A DNA stretch of 64,000 nt, taken from NCBI GenBank assembly GCA_001602925.1, contig LUZT01000006.1, forward strand, positions 568,438 through 632,437, in the 5' to 3' direction. Each line of letters begins with the position of its first letter. Position 1 is the first letter of the stretch. Position numbers and translations under genes: made by a program. Source of the stretch: Chlorobiales bacterium Clorobi_01. Its GTDB lineage: Bacteria > Bacteroidota > Chlorobiia > Chlorobiales > Chlorobiaceae. Below are positions 56,545 to 64,000 of this stretch, piece by piece. Under the pieces are notes generated by a model. It worked only from the letters and a program-made list of their open reading frames with translations. It was not told the DNA's origin and made no database searches.

Positions 56545-58254
56545 TTATTTTTTCTTTTCCCTCTCAACACTTGCGACAAAGCCTTCAGGTCTTCCCTGCA
56601 CGGGCAAGCCTAGCATTTTCCGGGCGTGGTCGAGGGCGTCATCGATGTTCCCGAAGATGTTCTCCTCGCCGATTTCATCCGCGAGGCCGTATTGCTGCAT
56701 CGCAAAGAGCGGCTGGACGTGAACTCCGGAAAGAATGAGTTTTGTGCCGGATTTGCGGCAATCCTTTACCAGCTCCTTCAGCATGTTCAGGCCGGTGGCA
56801 TCGATGCTCATCACCTTGCGCATTCTGAGAATCCGGATCGACGGGGCCTTGCCGACCACGTGCATGGCATCCTTGAACTTCGAGGCTGCGCCGAAAAAGA
56901 ACGGGCCACTGATTTCGAAAACATCCACGCCTTCAGGGATGCTCCGGGTGACGATGGCATTCGGATCCGATGTATCCTCTTCGTCTTTCAGCTCGCCGGT
57001 GACGATGCCTACGTTACTGAGGCTCGCCATGTGCTGCATGAAGAGAATCACCGAGAGCAGCATACCCACCTCGATGGCGATGGTGAGGTCGAAGATCACG
57101 GTGAGGCCGAAGGTGGTCAGCAGCACCGCTACGTCGCTTTTCGGGCTTTTAAGGAGCTGGCGAAAAACGTGGTGCTCGCTCATGTTCCAGGCGACGACGA
57201 TCAGAATCGCCGCCAGCGTGGGCATCGGAATAAGCTTGGCCCACGAGCCGAAGACGAGCATGATGCCGAGCAGCGTGATCGCGTGAACGATTCCGGCGAT
57301 GGGAGTACGGCCTCCATTCTTGATGTTGGTCGCCGTGCGGGCGATTGCGCCCGTGACGGGAATGCCGCCGAAGAGCGGCGAGACGATGTTGGCCACGCCC
57401 TGAGCGACAAGCTCCATGTTCGACTTGTGCCGGGCGCCGATCATGCCGTCGGCGACCACCGCCGAGAGCAGCGCCTCGATGGCTCCGAGCAGGGCAATGG
57501 TGGTGGCGGGCATGATGAGGTGGCGGATGGTTGCAAGGTCGAGCGATGGAAAGCTCGGCGCTGGAATCGACGCCGAAATGTCGCCGAAGCGGCTCTCGAT
57601 GGTATCTACATTGAGGTCCAGCATCCGGACAGCTACCGTTGTGACGACGAGTGCGATCAGCGGGCCGGGAATTTTCCGCGAGACTTTCGGCCAGAAAATG
57701 ATGATCAGCAACGCTGCTATGCCGACCATGAGCGTCTCGGGACTGGTCGTAGGCAAGGCCTTGATATAGGCGGCCCACTTGTCGATGAAATCTGCGGGCA
57801 CTTCGGTTATCTGCAGGCCGAGAAAATCTTTGACCTCGCTTGAAAAGATGATAACGGCGATACCGCTGGTGAAGCCGACGATGACCGGGTATGGGATGAA
57901 CTTGATGAGCGAGCCGAGCTGCGAAAAGCCCATGATGACGAGAATGACGCCCGCCATGAGGGTGGCGATCATGAGGCCGTTAATGCCGTATTGCTGGACG
58001 ATGCCGTAGAGAATGACGATGAAGGCTCCGGTCGGACCTCCGATCTGGACGCGGCTGCCGCCGAGAAAGGAGATCAGGAAGCCGCCGATGACGGCGCTGA
58101 TGAGCCCCTTTTCAGGCGAAACGCCCGAGGCGATGGCAAATGCGATGGCAAGGGGAAGGGCCACGATGCCGACGAGAATTCCGGACACGATGTCCCGGCC
58201 GAGCTGCTCTCTGGTCAGCTCGGGAAGAACGGTGAAGAGCTTTGGTTTGAACAT
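56545..58254 (-). CDS. SulP-family anion transporter with STAS domain
   Basis: 569 residues from ATG 58254 ([18 protein letters not shown], shortened). The SulP core of about 10-12 helices covers residues 25-420, with [13 protein letters not shown] and [20 protein letters not shown] as signatures. The STAS domain (about 440-550) contains [15 protein letters not shown], the usual Ser/Thr-nucleotide loop region. Substrate could be sulfate, bicarbonate (BicA type) or another anion. It is convergent with the small gene at 56198. Confidence 0.92.
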   Translation of the reverse strand: MFKPKLFTVLPELTREQLGRDIVSGILVGIVALPLAIAFAIASGVSPEKGLISAVIGGFLISFLGGSRVQIGGPTGAFIVILYGIVQQYGINGLMIATLMAGVILVIMGFSQLGSLIKFIPYPVIVGFTSGIAVIIFSSEVKDFLGLQITEVPADFIDKWAAYIKALPTTSPETLMVGIAALLIIIFWPKVSRKIPGPLIALVVTTVAVRMLDLNVDTIESRFGDISASIPAPSFPSLDLATIRHLIMPATTIALLGAIEALLSAVVADGMIGARHKSNMELVAQGVANIVSPLFGGIPVTGAIARTATNIKNGGRTPIAGIVHAITLLGIMLVFGSWAKLIPMPTLAAILIVVAWNMSEHHVFRQLLKSPKSDVAVLLTTFGLTVIFDLTIAIEVGMLLSVILFMQHMASLSNVGIVTGELKDEEDTSDPNAIVTRSIPEGVDVFEISGPFFFGAASKFKDAMHVVGKAPSIRILRMRKVMSIDATGLNMLKELVKDCRKSGTKLILSGVHVQPLFAMQQYGLADEIGEENIFGNIDDALDHARKMLGLPVQGRPEGFVASVEREKKK

Positions 58255-58679
58255 TTGCTGGAAATGATCTGATGTGAAGGAACGGCAGCGCTCTGCAATC
58301 CGGAACTGGCAAGCCGATGAATCGCCTGAACGGGTAATGCCCGGAGAGTCGAGACTCTCCGGGATCGTTCTGGTTGACGATGTCATTGGTCACTTGTCAG
58401 GGACAACCTGAATCCGGCTCCGGATTTTTGCAGGGCTTTCCCGGCAAGCTCATTGCCCGCGCAGTGCAGGAACTGTCAACTGGTTGATAATGTAAGATTT
58501 TAACAGAATTATCAAGGCAGCAGCCCATAATATTTCAGAAGCATTTGCGCTTTTTCTCTGGCTATCTTACTCTTACACTATAGTGGGTTCTCAAAAAAAC
58601 ACCTGGCCGGGTTGCGGGTGCGCGTAACGATTTGCAATGATTCTCTTCTCTGTTTTGCCGGTTTTGAACAAGGTATTGC

Positions 58680-60497
58680 ATGCATCAGTTTGAATTTCTC
58701 GGGCAACTGGTCCTGATCGGAGCGCTTGCCATCGTCAACATCCTCGTGTTCCAGAAGATCCGGATTCCTCCGGTGATCGGTCTGATCTTTACGGGTATCA
58801 TGCTCGGACCGACGGGGTTCCATATCATCAGGGACAGCGGGCTGATTTCGACGCTTGCCGAGATGGGTGTCGTGCTGCTTCTGTTCACTATCGGGCTGGA
58901 ATTTTCGGTCGATGATTTGAAAAAACTCCGGAAGATCGTCGTGTTCGGAGGAACGGCGCAGATTGTTCTGACCGGTCTGGTTGTTGCCCTTCTTGCGTAC
59001 TGGTTGATGGATGCGATTGGCAAGGTGATCGGCAGCAAGGAGGCGCTCGTGCTTGGCTTTTCGTTTTCGGTCAGCAGTACCGCGCTGTGCCTGAAAATTC
59101 TCTCTGACCGGGGTGAACTTGGTTTCGATCATGGCAGGATCGCCCTTGGCATCCTGATCTTTCAGGACATGGCCATCGTGCCGCTGATGTTCGGATTCAG
59201 TTTTCTGACCAGAGGGACCGTTATGTCACTCGAATCGTCGTTCGAGGAGATCGCGCTCGTGGTGCTGTTCGCCATCGGCATGTTCGGCGGATTCCGTCTT
59301 TTGATGCCCAAAGCCGTCAGGGTGATCACCGAGCTGCACGCGGGCGAGGTGCTGGTGCTGGGCGCACTGGTGCTCTGCTTTGGTGCGGCATGGCTCGCCT
59401 CGCTCATCGGCCTTTCCCTTGCGCTCGGCGCGTTTATGGCCGGAATGGTGATCGCCAGCACCGACGGCAGCCACCGCATCAGCCGCACCATCGATCCCTT
59501 CCGTGAGGCGATGACCAGCATCTTTTTCGTCTCGGTCGGTCTGTTGCTCGACGTGAACATGATCGAGCTGCCGTGGCTCATCGCTATCGCCCTCGTGGTG
59601 CTGGTGGTCAAAGGGTTGATCATGACCGGCATTTCGATGGCGCTTGGTTTTTCGTTGCGGGTCAGCCTCATGTCGGGCATGGTGCTGGCCCAGATTGGCG
59701 AGTTCTCCTTCGTGCTTGCCGGTACGGCCAAAAGCGCCGGCCTGCTCGACCAGCACATGTTTCAGTCGATGCTTGCCATCATCGTTGTGACCATGATCGT
59801 CACTCCGGCGCTGATTTCCGCCGCGCCGAAATTTGCTGCCCAGGTCGCGCCAGCGCTCGGCTTTATGCCACTCGCATCCAAACCAGAGCCGAAACAGCCT
59901 GTGCGCGCCGCTGCCGGGCCCATCGCGTGCAAGGGTGAAATTCACGCCGCCATTATCGGATTCGGCCTGATCGGCAGGAATATCGCCGCCGTGATGAATG
60001 CCACGAACCTGACCTATACGGTGCTTGATACCGACCGCAAGACCGTCAAGACGATGCGCCGCCAAGGCGAGCCGCTTTTCTACGGTGACTGCACGGAGCG
60101 CAAGTCACTGATGCGTATTGGCGTCGATCACTCCCGCGCCGTGGTGATCTGCATTCCGGAAATCGATGCTGCCGTGCAGTGCATCCGTCTGGTGCGGGAG
60201 ATCAATCCCGGGGCATTCATCATTGTGCGTTCCCGTTCACTCGAATCGACGAACCGTTTTTACCGCGCCGGAGCAGACGCTGCCGTGACCGAGCTGTTCG
60301 AGACATCGATCCAGATGTTCTCCGAACTGCTCAAGCACTTCAGGGTCGAACCTGAAACGATTCTCGCCCAACAGGAAATTATCAGGCGTGAGGGCGGCAA
60401 CATTTTCCGTGAACTGGTAACTGAAACGGATGGTTCCGGCGACGATCCAGCTAAAAAATCTCAAAATGGCGCGGGCTTCGTCACTTCTGAAACGTGA
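58680..60497 (+). CDS. Kef-type monovalent cation:proton antiporter
   Basis: 605 residues of the CPA2 family. A membrane domain of about 12 helices covers residues 1-385 (GLIFTGIMLGPTGFHII, GLEFSVDDLKKLRKIV, LSLALGAFMAGMVIA). A C-terminal TrkA-N nucleotide-binding domain (about 420-540) with AAIIGFGLIGRNIAAVM follows. Such proteins exchange K+ or Na+ for H+, gated by NAD(H) or glutathione adducts. The last 60 residues are hydrophilic and extra to KefC. No KefF/G partner is adjacent. Confidence 0.92.
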   Translation: MHQFEFLGQLVLIGALAIVNILVFQKIRIPPVIGLIFTGIMLGPTGFHIIRDSGLISTLAEMGVVLLLFTIGLEFSVDDLKKLRKIVVFGGTAQIVLTGLVVALLAYWLMDAIGKVIGSKEALVLGFSFSVSSTALCLKILSDRGELGFDHGRIALGILIFQDMAIVPLMFGFSFLTRGTVMSLESSFEEIALVVLFAIGMFGGFRLLMPKAVRVITELHAGEVLVLGALVLCFGAAWLASLIGLSLALGAFMAGMVIASTDGSHRISRTIDPFREAMTSIFFVSVGLLLDVNMIELPWLIAIALVVLVVKGLIMTGISMALGFSLRVSLMSGMVLAQIGEFSFVLAGTAKSAGLLDQHMFQSMLAIIVVTMIVTPALISAAPKFAAQVAPALGFMPLASKPEPKQPVRAAAGPIACKGEIHAAIIGFGLIGRNIAAVMNATNLTYTVLDTDRKTVKTMRRQGEPLFYGDCTERKSLMRIGVDHSRAVVICIPEIDAAVQCIRLVREINPGAFIIVRSRSLESTNRFYRAGADAAVTELFETSIQMFSELLKHFRVEPETILAQQEIIRREGGNIFRELVTETDGSGDDPAKKSQNGAGFVTSET

Positions 60498-60572
60498 TGG
60501 CAAAATAGCGTGCAATCGTGATTTTTACATACATTGAACGGTGGTGTCCATCTGAACTTCTTTTGAAAAGTC

Positions 60573-61529
60573 ATGGATAACGTACCGGAACCATCGTCTG
60601 AAAAATTCAGAGCTTATCGGCAGAAGCTGCTCGATCAGCTCGAAACTTCGAGCCAGGGCGAACGGCACCGGGCTCAATACGAGCTGGAGCTGATGCGCAA
60701 CAGCCATTTCGTCAAAGTCGGTGGCCTGCTGCATCACTATCACGATTCGGGGCCGGAAAATCCGCGCGGTACCGTGCTGCTCATCCACGGCTGGGATTGC
60801 TGGTGGATGTGGTGGCATCGCATCATCCGTGAGCTGAATGCCGCGGGATACAGGACGGTCGCCTACGACATGAAAGGGCATGGCTGGTCGGAAAACGATC
60901 CCGAGAACCGTTATCAGATCACTGATTTTGTGCGTGACCTCGATGAGCTGATCCGGGCGATCGGGCTGAAAGATTTGCATATCGCGGCATTTTCGTTCGG
61001 GCCGTTCGTGGCGCTCGACTATGTCAACACGTACCCGAACAGCGTCCGGTCAATGGTGTTTTTCAACTTCGGTTATCTTCCGAACAGCGAATTCATTTCG
61101 AAAGCCGCGCCTGCCACGATCACTTTCATCTTCAATATCATGATGCGGAAGCTCACCTGGTGGCTTCCCGCCTACATCTTCGCCCGGCTCGCGCTTTCGA
61201 GGAACTCGGTCATGATGCATGACATCAAGGTCGGTTTTGAGAGCCTCGGATTCTGTGCATCAGAGGCCATTGAGCAGACGGCACAGCAGATTACAGCCAT
61301 GGAAACGACTCAGATGCTTCCCGATATGGTTCGGGCTGTCAGGGTGCCCATACTGTTCGCGGCTGGAGAGGGAGATGTGATCATGACCTGCGAAAACGCC
61401 AGAAAATTGCAGGAAATGACCCCATCAGGCAGCTATCTCTGCGTGCCGGATTGCGGCCATCTCATCACGCTGGAGCTTCCGCAAACTGCTGCGGAGATTG
61501 TGCTTCAGCACATCAGCAGCAATTCGTGA
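60573..61529 (+). CDS. Alpha/beta-fold hydrolase
   Basis: 318 residues. The oxyanion-hole region is LLIHGWDCWWMWWHRII, the nucleophile elbow is AAFSFGPFVALDY (AxSxG instead of GxSxG), the acid lies in GEGDVIM and the histidine in PDCGHLITLE. An internal stretch (about 170-220) is hydrophobic and may act as a lid or membrane contact. Substrate unknown; an esterase or lipase-like role is inferred. Its 3' end overlaps the convergent trpF by 17 bases. Confidence 0.87.
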   Translation: MDNVPEPSSEKFRAYRQKLLDQLETSSQGERHRAQYELELMRNSHFVKVGGLLHHYHDSGPENPRGTVLLIHGWDCWWMWWHRIIRELNAAGYRTVAYDMKGHGWSENDPENRYQITDFVRDLDELIRAIGLKDLHIAAFSFGPFVALDYVNTYPNSVRSMVFFNFGYLPNSEFISKAAPATITFIFNIMMRKLTWWLPAYIFARLALSRNSVMMHDIKVGFESLGFCASEAIEQTAQQITAMETTQMLPDMVRAVRVPILFAAGEGDVIMTCENARKLQEMTPSGSYLCVPDCGHLITLELPQTAAEIVLQHISSNS

Positions 61530-62178
61530 GCGACCGGTCGGCCTTGCGCACCGCTTCGACGAACTGCCTGATCTTCAGCGCATCCTTGATGCCTGGTGCC
61601 GACTCGACGCCGCTGGCCGTATCGACGCCCCATGGTCTTACCAGCGTCACGGCGTCGCCGACGTTCTCCGGCTTCAGTCCGCCCGCGAGCAGCGCCCAGC
61701 TGAAATCACGAGTTTCATCAAACAGTGACACCGCTGTCTGTGCCTCGATGCTCTGGCCGGTGCCGCCAGCCATCGCCGGGCTGTAAGCGTCGAACAGAAA
61801 GCTCCGGCATCCCGTTTTTTCAGTGAACTCTCTCACCTGCGAAACCTCAAAACCCGGACTTGGTCGGAACACCCGGATCACCCGAACGCCCTCGATCTGC
61901 AAAGTCTTTTCGGCATCGTAGTCATCCGAATGGAGCTGCGCGACCAGCAAGCCGCAGTGGTGGCAGATGTCGTTGATCTCTTCGGGCGACTGCTCGACGA
62001 AGACACCGACCGGCGTGACCAGCGGAGGCAATCCGGCGATGATGCTTCGGGCCGTTTCGGCATCGATCCTGCGGGGGCTTTTGCGGCTGAAGTTGAAGCC
62101 GAGGGCGTCGGCACCAGCGAGCGCTGCTTCCAGGGCGTCTTCCGCGCGGGTGATGCCGCAGATCTTGATTTTCGTCAT
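61513..62178 (-). CDS. trpF: Phosphoribosylanthranilate isomerase
   Basis: 221-residue TIM-barrel enzyme of tryptophan synthesis. It opens with KIKICGITRAEDALEAALAGADALGF (cited in part), in which the Cys is the general base; the acid Asp is in LFDAYSPAMAGGTGQSI and the phosphate loop at the end is GVDTASGVESAPGIKD. Full family length. It stands alone, with a minus-strand terminator-like hairpin between its likely promoter and its start. Confidence 0.95.
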   Translation of the reverse strand: MTKIKICGITRAEDALEAALAGADALGFNFSRKSPRRIDAETARSIIAGLPPLVTPVGVFVEQSPEEINDICHHCGLLVAQLHSDDYDAEKTLQIEGVRVIRVFRPSPGFEVSQVREFTEKTGCRSFLFDAYSPAMAGGTGQSIEAQTAVSLFDETRDFSWALLAGGLKPENVGDAVTLVRPWGVDTASGVESAPGIKDALKIRQFVEAVRKADRSLTNCC

Positions 62179-62220
62179 GAGCGAGCCGGAATGTTCGTTA
62201 CAGAAAGCTGAATAGAAAGG

Positions 62221-62260
62221 TAAAAAAGCCCGCTCTCTTTTTCACGCTTCATTCGGGCTT
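62221..62260 (-). terminator. Terminator-like hairpin in the trpF leader
   Basis: On the minus strand AAGCCCG (62260-62254) pairs with CGGGCTT (62232-62226) and is followed by TTTT, 42 bases before the trpF start. No gene lies upstream for it to terminate, so an attenuation role is possible. A 4-codon ORF (MKPE) overlaps the stem; no tryptophan codons are seen. Confidence 0.5.
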
Positions 62261-62264
62261 CATT

Positions 62265-62293
62265 TTGTGTTTTAAGCTATTTATCCGTATAAT
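62265..62293 (+). promoter_or_regulatory. Promoter of tRNA-Gln
   Basis: TTGTGT (62265-62270), a 17-base spacer and the perfect -10 box TATAAT (62288-62293) lie about 35 bases before the tRNA. Minus-strand promoter-like boxes overlap it and could serve trpF. Confidence 0.65.
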
Positions 62294-62327
62294 TCAAGCC
62301 GTTTTCAGAACGATCTTCCGCGAATGA

Positions 62328-62399
62328 TGGGGCGTCGCCAAGTGGTAAGGCATCGGCCTTTGGAGCCGACATCCGCAGGTTCGAATCCTGCCGCCCCAG
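62328..62399 (+). tRNA. tRNA-Gln (TTG)
   Basis: Acceptor TGGGGCG pairs with CGCCCCA; D-arm GCC...GGC, anticodon stem TCGGC/GCCGA with loop CTTTGGA (anticodon TTG) and T-arm GCAGG-TTCGAAT-CCTGC are all intact. Discriminator G at 62399; CCA not encoded. The 72-base cloverleaf is normal for bacterial tRNA-Gln with a U1-A72 pair. Confidence 0.96.
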
Positions 62400-62525
62400 C
62401 AAAGAGCCGGACTCCGTAACATTCGATCCGGCACGCGCATAGCCCGCCATTTCCTTGAAATTCCATTCCCGATACTCGTGCCCTGTCAGAACATCAGTGA
62501 ACAGAACCGGCATTACCATTGAACC

Positions 62526-63416
62526 ATGAAAGTGCTTGAACCGAACCCTGTTGCCGCCTCGTTTCGTGACGCCGTCCGCCGGCAGATCAGCGAGGAGCAG
62601 CTCACGATCAACATTGTTGGTATTCTCGCCTCAGACGACCCCGCCTCGATCACTTACGCCGACTACACCCGCGCCGGATGCGAAGATGTGGGCATTCATT
62701 TCGATCTCAGGAAGTGCGAGCCGGAGTCGGTGAGAGCCACCCTCGAAGAGGCCAACCGCGACAGCGCTGTTCACGGCATTTTTGTCTATTACCCGATCTT
62801 TGGCGACGGGCGTGACGCGGAGCTGCGGGATCTGATTTCGCCGCACAAGGATGTGGAGGGGCTGTCGCCGCACTGGATCGAAAAGCTCTACGCCAACGAA
62901 CGTTTCGATGACGCGGAGCGGAGATTCAAGTCGATTTTGCCCTGCACGCCGCTGGCCATCATCAAGCTGCTCGAAGCAACCGAAGCTTACCAGCCCTTCG
63001 GCCTGCCGTTTGGCGGTCAGCAGATCACCATTTTCAATCGCTCGGAGGTGGTCGGTCGACCGCTCGCCTACATGCTCTCCAACGACGGCGCGCGTGTTTA
63101 CTCCTTCGATATCAACGGCGGTTTTGTCGTCGACGTCAACAGCTCCGACCACGAATCGCGCCCCGTCACGCGCGAGGAGGCGCTCAGCCAGTCGGATATT
63201 GTCATCACCGGCGTGCCGTCGCCGCACTTTGAAAAGGTGAGGGCTGAGGAACTGAAGCCGGGCGCGATCTGTCTCAACTTCTCCTATATCCAGAACTTCG
63301 AGCCGGAGGCCAAAGAGGCTGCGTCGCTCTACATTCCGAGGGTCGGCCCCATGACGGTGGCCATGTGCATGAGAAACGCCCTGCAACTCTATCACAACTA
63401 CCACCATGAAGTCTGA
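62526..63416 (+). CDS. folD: Methylenetetrahydrofolate dehydrogenase/cyclohydrolase
   Basis: 296-residue bifunctional folate enzyme interconverting methylene-, methenyl- and formyl-tetrahydrofolate. Landmarks are IVGILASDDPASITYADYT, ILPCTPLAIIKLLE, NRSEVVGRPLAYML (the NADP fold SxxVGxP type) and PRVGPMTVAMCMRNALQL. The catalytic Tyr-x3-Lys is not in its usual form: the region reads YADYTRAGC, so the lysine is missing, which needs attention. It overlaps the next folate gene by 11 bases. Confidence 0.9.
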   Translation: MKVLEPNPVAASFRDAVRRQISEEQLTINIVGILASDDPASITYADYTRAGCEDVGIHFDLRKCEPESVRATLEEANRDSAVHGIFVYYPIFGDGRDAELRDLISPHKDVEGLSPHWIEKLYANERFDDAERRFKSILPCTPLAIIKLLEATEAYQPFGLPFGGQQITIFNRSEVVGRPLAYMLSNDGARVYSFDINGGFVVDVNSSDHESRPVTREEALSQSDIVITGVPSPHFEKVRAEELKPGAICLNFSYIQNFEPEAKEAASLYIPRVGPMTVAMCMRNALQLYHNYHHEV

Positions 63417-64000
63417 CGGAACGCTCGGCTGGAGCGCAATCTCCGCTTATCTGGACAGTCTCGCCAGCGCCGATCCCACGCCCGGCGGCGGCGCGGCGGC
63501 AGCAGTCACGGCGGCCCAAGGCGCAGCGCTGCTCTCGATGGTCTGCAACCTGACCATCGGCAAGAAGAAGTTCGCCGACGTGGAGGATGAAATCCGCGCG
63601 ATTCACGAGCAGTGCGAAACTGCCCGCCGCCAGATGCTCAACCTCGGCGACCGCGACATGGAGGTGTTCGGCACGATCATGCAGATCTACAAGATGCCGA
63701 AAGCGACGCCGGAGGAGGCCGAAGCCCGCCGCGCGGCGATCCAGCAGGCACTCAAGGCCAGCGCCGAAGTGCCGTTCGAGCTGTTCAAGCGCTGCCTCGC
63801 TGTGCTTCCCCTCGCCGACCGCCTCGAAAAAATCGGTAATCCCACGGTGCTCAGCGACGTTATTGTAGGCCGCTATCTGCTCGTTGCCGGGCTGATGAGC
63901 GCCATGGCAAACGTCGAAGTCAATCTCGCCAGCATCGATGATGCCGAATTCTGCAAAGCCAAGCGCGAGGTCATGCTCCCGGCGATTGGAAGCATGGGCG
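63406..64000 (+). CDS. Formiminotransferase-cyclodeaminase-family protein (cut by window end)
   Basis: At least 198 residues of an FTCD_C (cyclodeaminase-like) protein. The N-terminal landmark is SADPTPGGGAAAAVTAAQGAALLSMV (cited in part), followed by NLTIGKKKF and NPTVLSDVIVG. The family removes ammonia from formiminotetrahydrofolate to give methenyl-THF; stand-alone copies beside folD are common. It starts at ATG 63406 inside the end of folD, in a different frame, so the two are coupled. The C-terminus is not seen. Confidence 0.9.
   Translation, partial: MKSDGTLGWSAISAYLDSLASADPTPGGGAAAAVTAAQGAALLSMVCNLTIGKKKFADVEDEIRAIHEQCETARRQMLNLGDRDMEVFGTIMQIYKMPKATPEEAEARRAAIQQALKASAEVPFELFKRCLAVLPLADRLEKIGNPTVLSDVIVGRYLLVAGLMSAMANVEVNLASIDDAEFCKAKREVMLPAIGSMG

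Noticed and set aside
56626..57843. Plus-strand open frame opposite the SulP gene
   Set aside because: Asp/Arg/His-rich shadow; the minus strand has a membrane transporter with STAS domain.

Overview
The window reads as chromosomal DNA of a green sulfur bacterium, most likely a Chlorobaculum close to C. tepidum. The lineage markers are two adjacent chlorosome-envelope iron-sulfur proteins (CsmJ- and CsmX-like, 225 and 221 aa), a CrtH-type carotene isomerase, a tmRNA whose tag decodes to ADDYSYAMAA, and a core gene set with short intergenic gaps. I see no prophage, insertion sequence or CRISPR array. Most of the DNA is GC-rich; one clearly AT-rich patch lies at about 46.8-48.1 kb.

Layout. 0-4.9 kb: branched-chain amino acid operon ilvD-ilvB-ilvN-ilvC on the minus strand, preceded by a leader ORF with an Ile/Leu/Val-rich end and a terminator-like hairpin (candidate attenuator). 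4.9-6.5 kb: a fusion of a phytol-kinase-like (VTE5) and a DUF92 (VTE6-like) membrane domain. 6.5-12.1 kb: complete Tol-Pal envelope operon (tolQ, tolR, tolA, tolB, two pal paralogues, cpoB). 12.1-17.8 kb: stress block with a C_GCAxxG_C_C protein, dnaK, hsp20, an ArsR regulator and an ECF sigma/zinc anti-sigma pair. 17.9-25.8 kb: crtH, alanine dehydrogenase 1, csmJ, csmX, mfd. 26-32.5 kb: a HEPN-like protein, a lone OppD-type ATPase, phoB-phoR, a YbdG-like mechanosensitive channel and a zinc-ribbon NUDIX protein. 32.7-38.3 kb: bcp, yqgE, tmRNA, a small secreted protein, mutT-type NUDIX and recQ. 38.6-41.1 kb: an orphan hybrid PAS histidine kinase.

41.2-44.1 kb holds an overlapping thiS-thiG-thiH-thiF thiazole operon, followed by a cluster of short self-complementary hairpins. 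44.4-52.2 kb is a sulfur amino acid region: cysK, three Cys/Met-metabolism PLP enzymes, a structurally odd tRNA-Cys, the AT-rich insert, a LuxR-type regulator and a DUF4395 protein. 52.3-58.3 kb: YgjP-type metalloprotease, alanine dehydrogenase 2, a PPC-domain protein, a short TspO, several small unknowns and a SulP transporter. 58.7-64 kb: Kef-type antiporter, alpha/beta hydrolase, trpF, tRNA-Gln, folD and the start of a cyclodeaminase-family gene cut by the window end.

Together these genes serve anabolic metabolism of a phototrophic anaerobe (branched-chain and sulfur amino acids, thiamine, folate, tryptophan), pigment and chlorosome assembly, envelope integrity and stress response. The best candidates for undescribed biology are the ilv leader, the VTE5-VTE6 fusion, the hairpin cluster upstream of thiS, the odd tRNA-Cys with its AT-rich neighbour, the TspO lacking its first helix and the HEPN-like protein. 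Start sites were chosen by family length, ribosome-binding sequence and operon overlap; no database search was possible.
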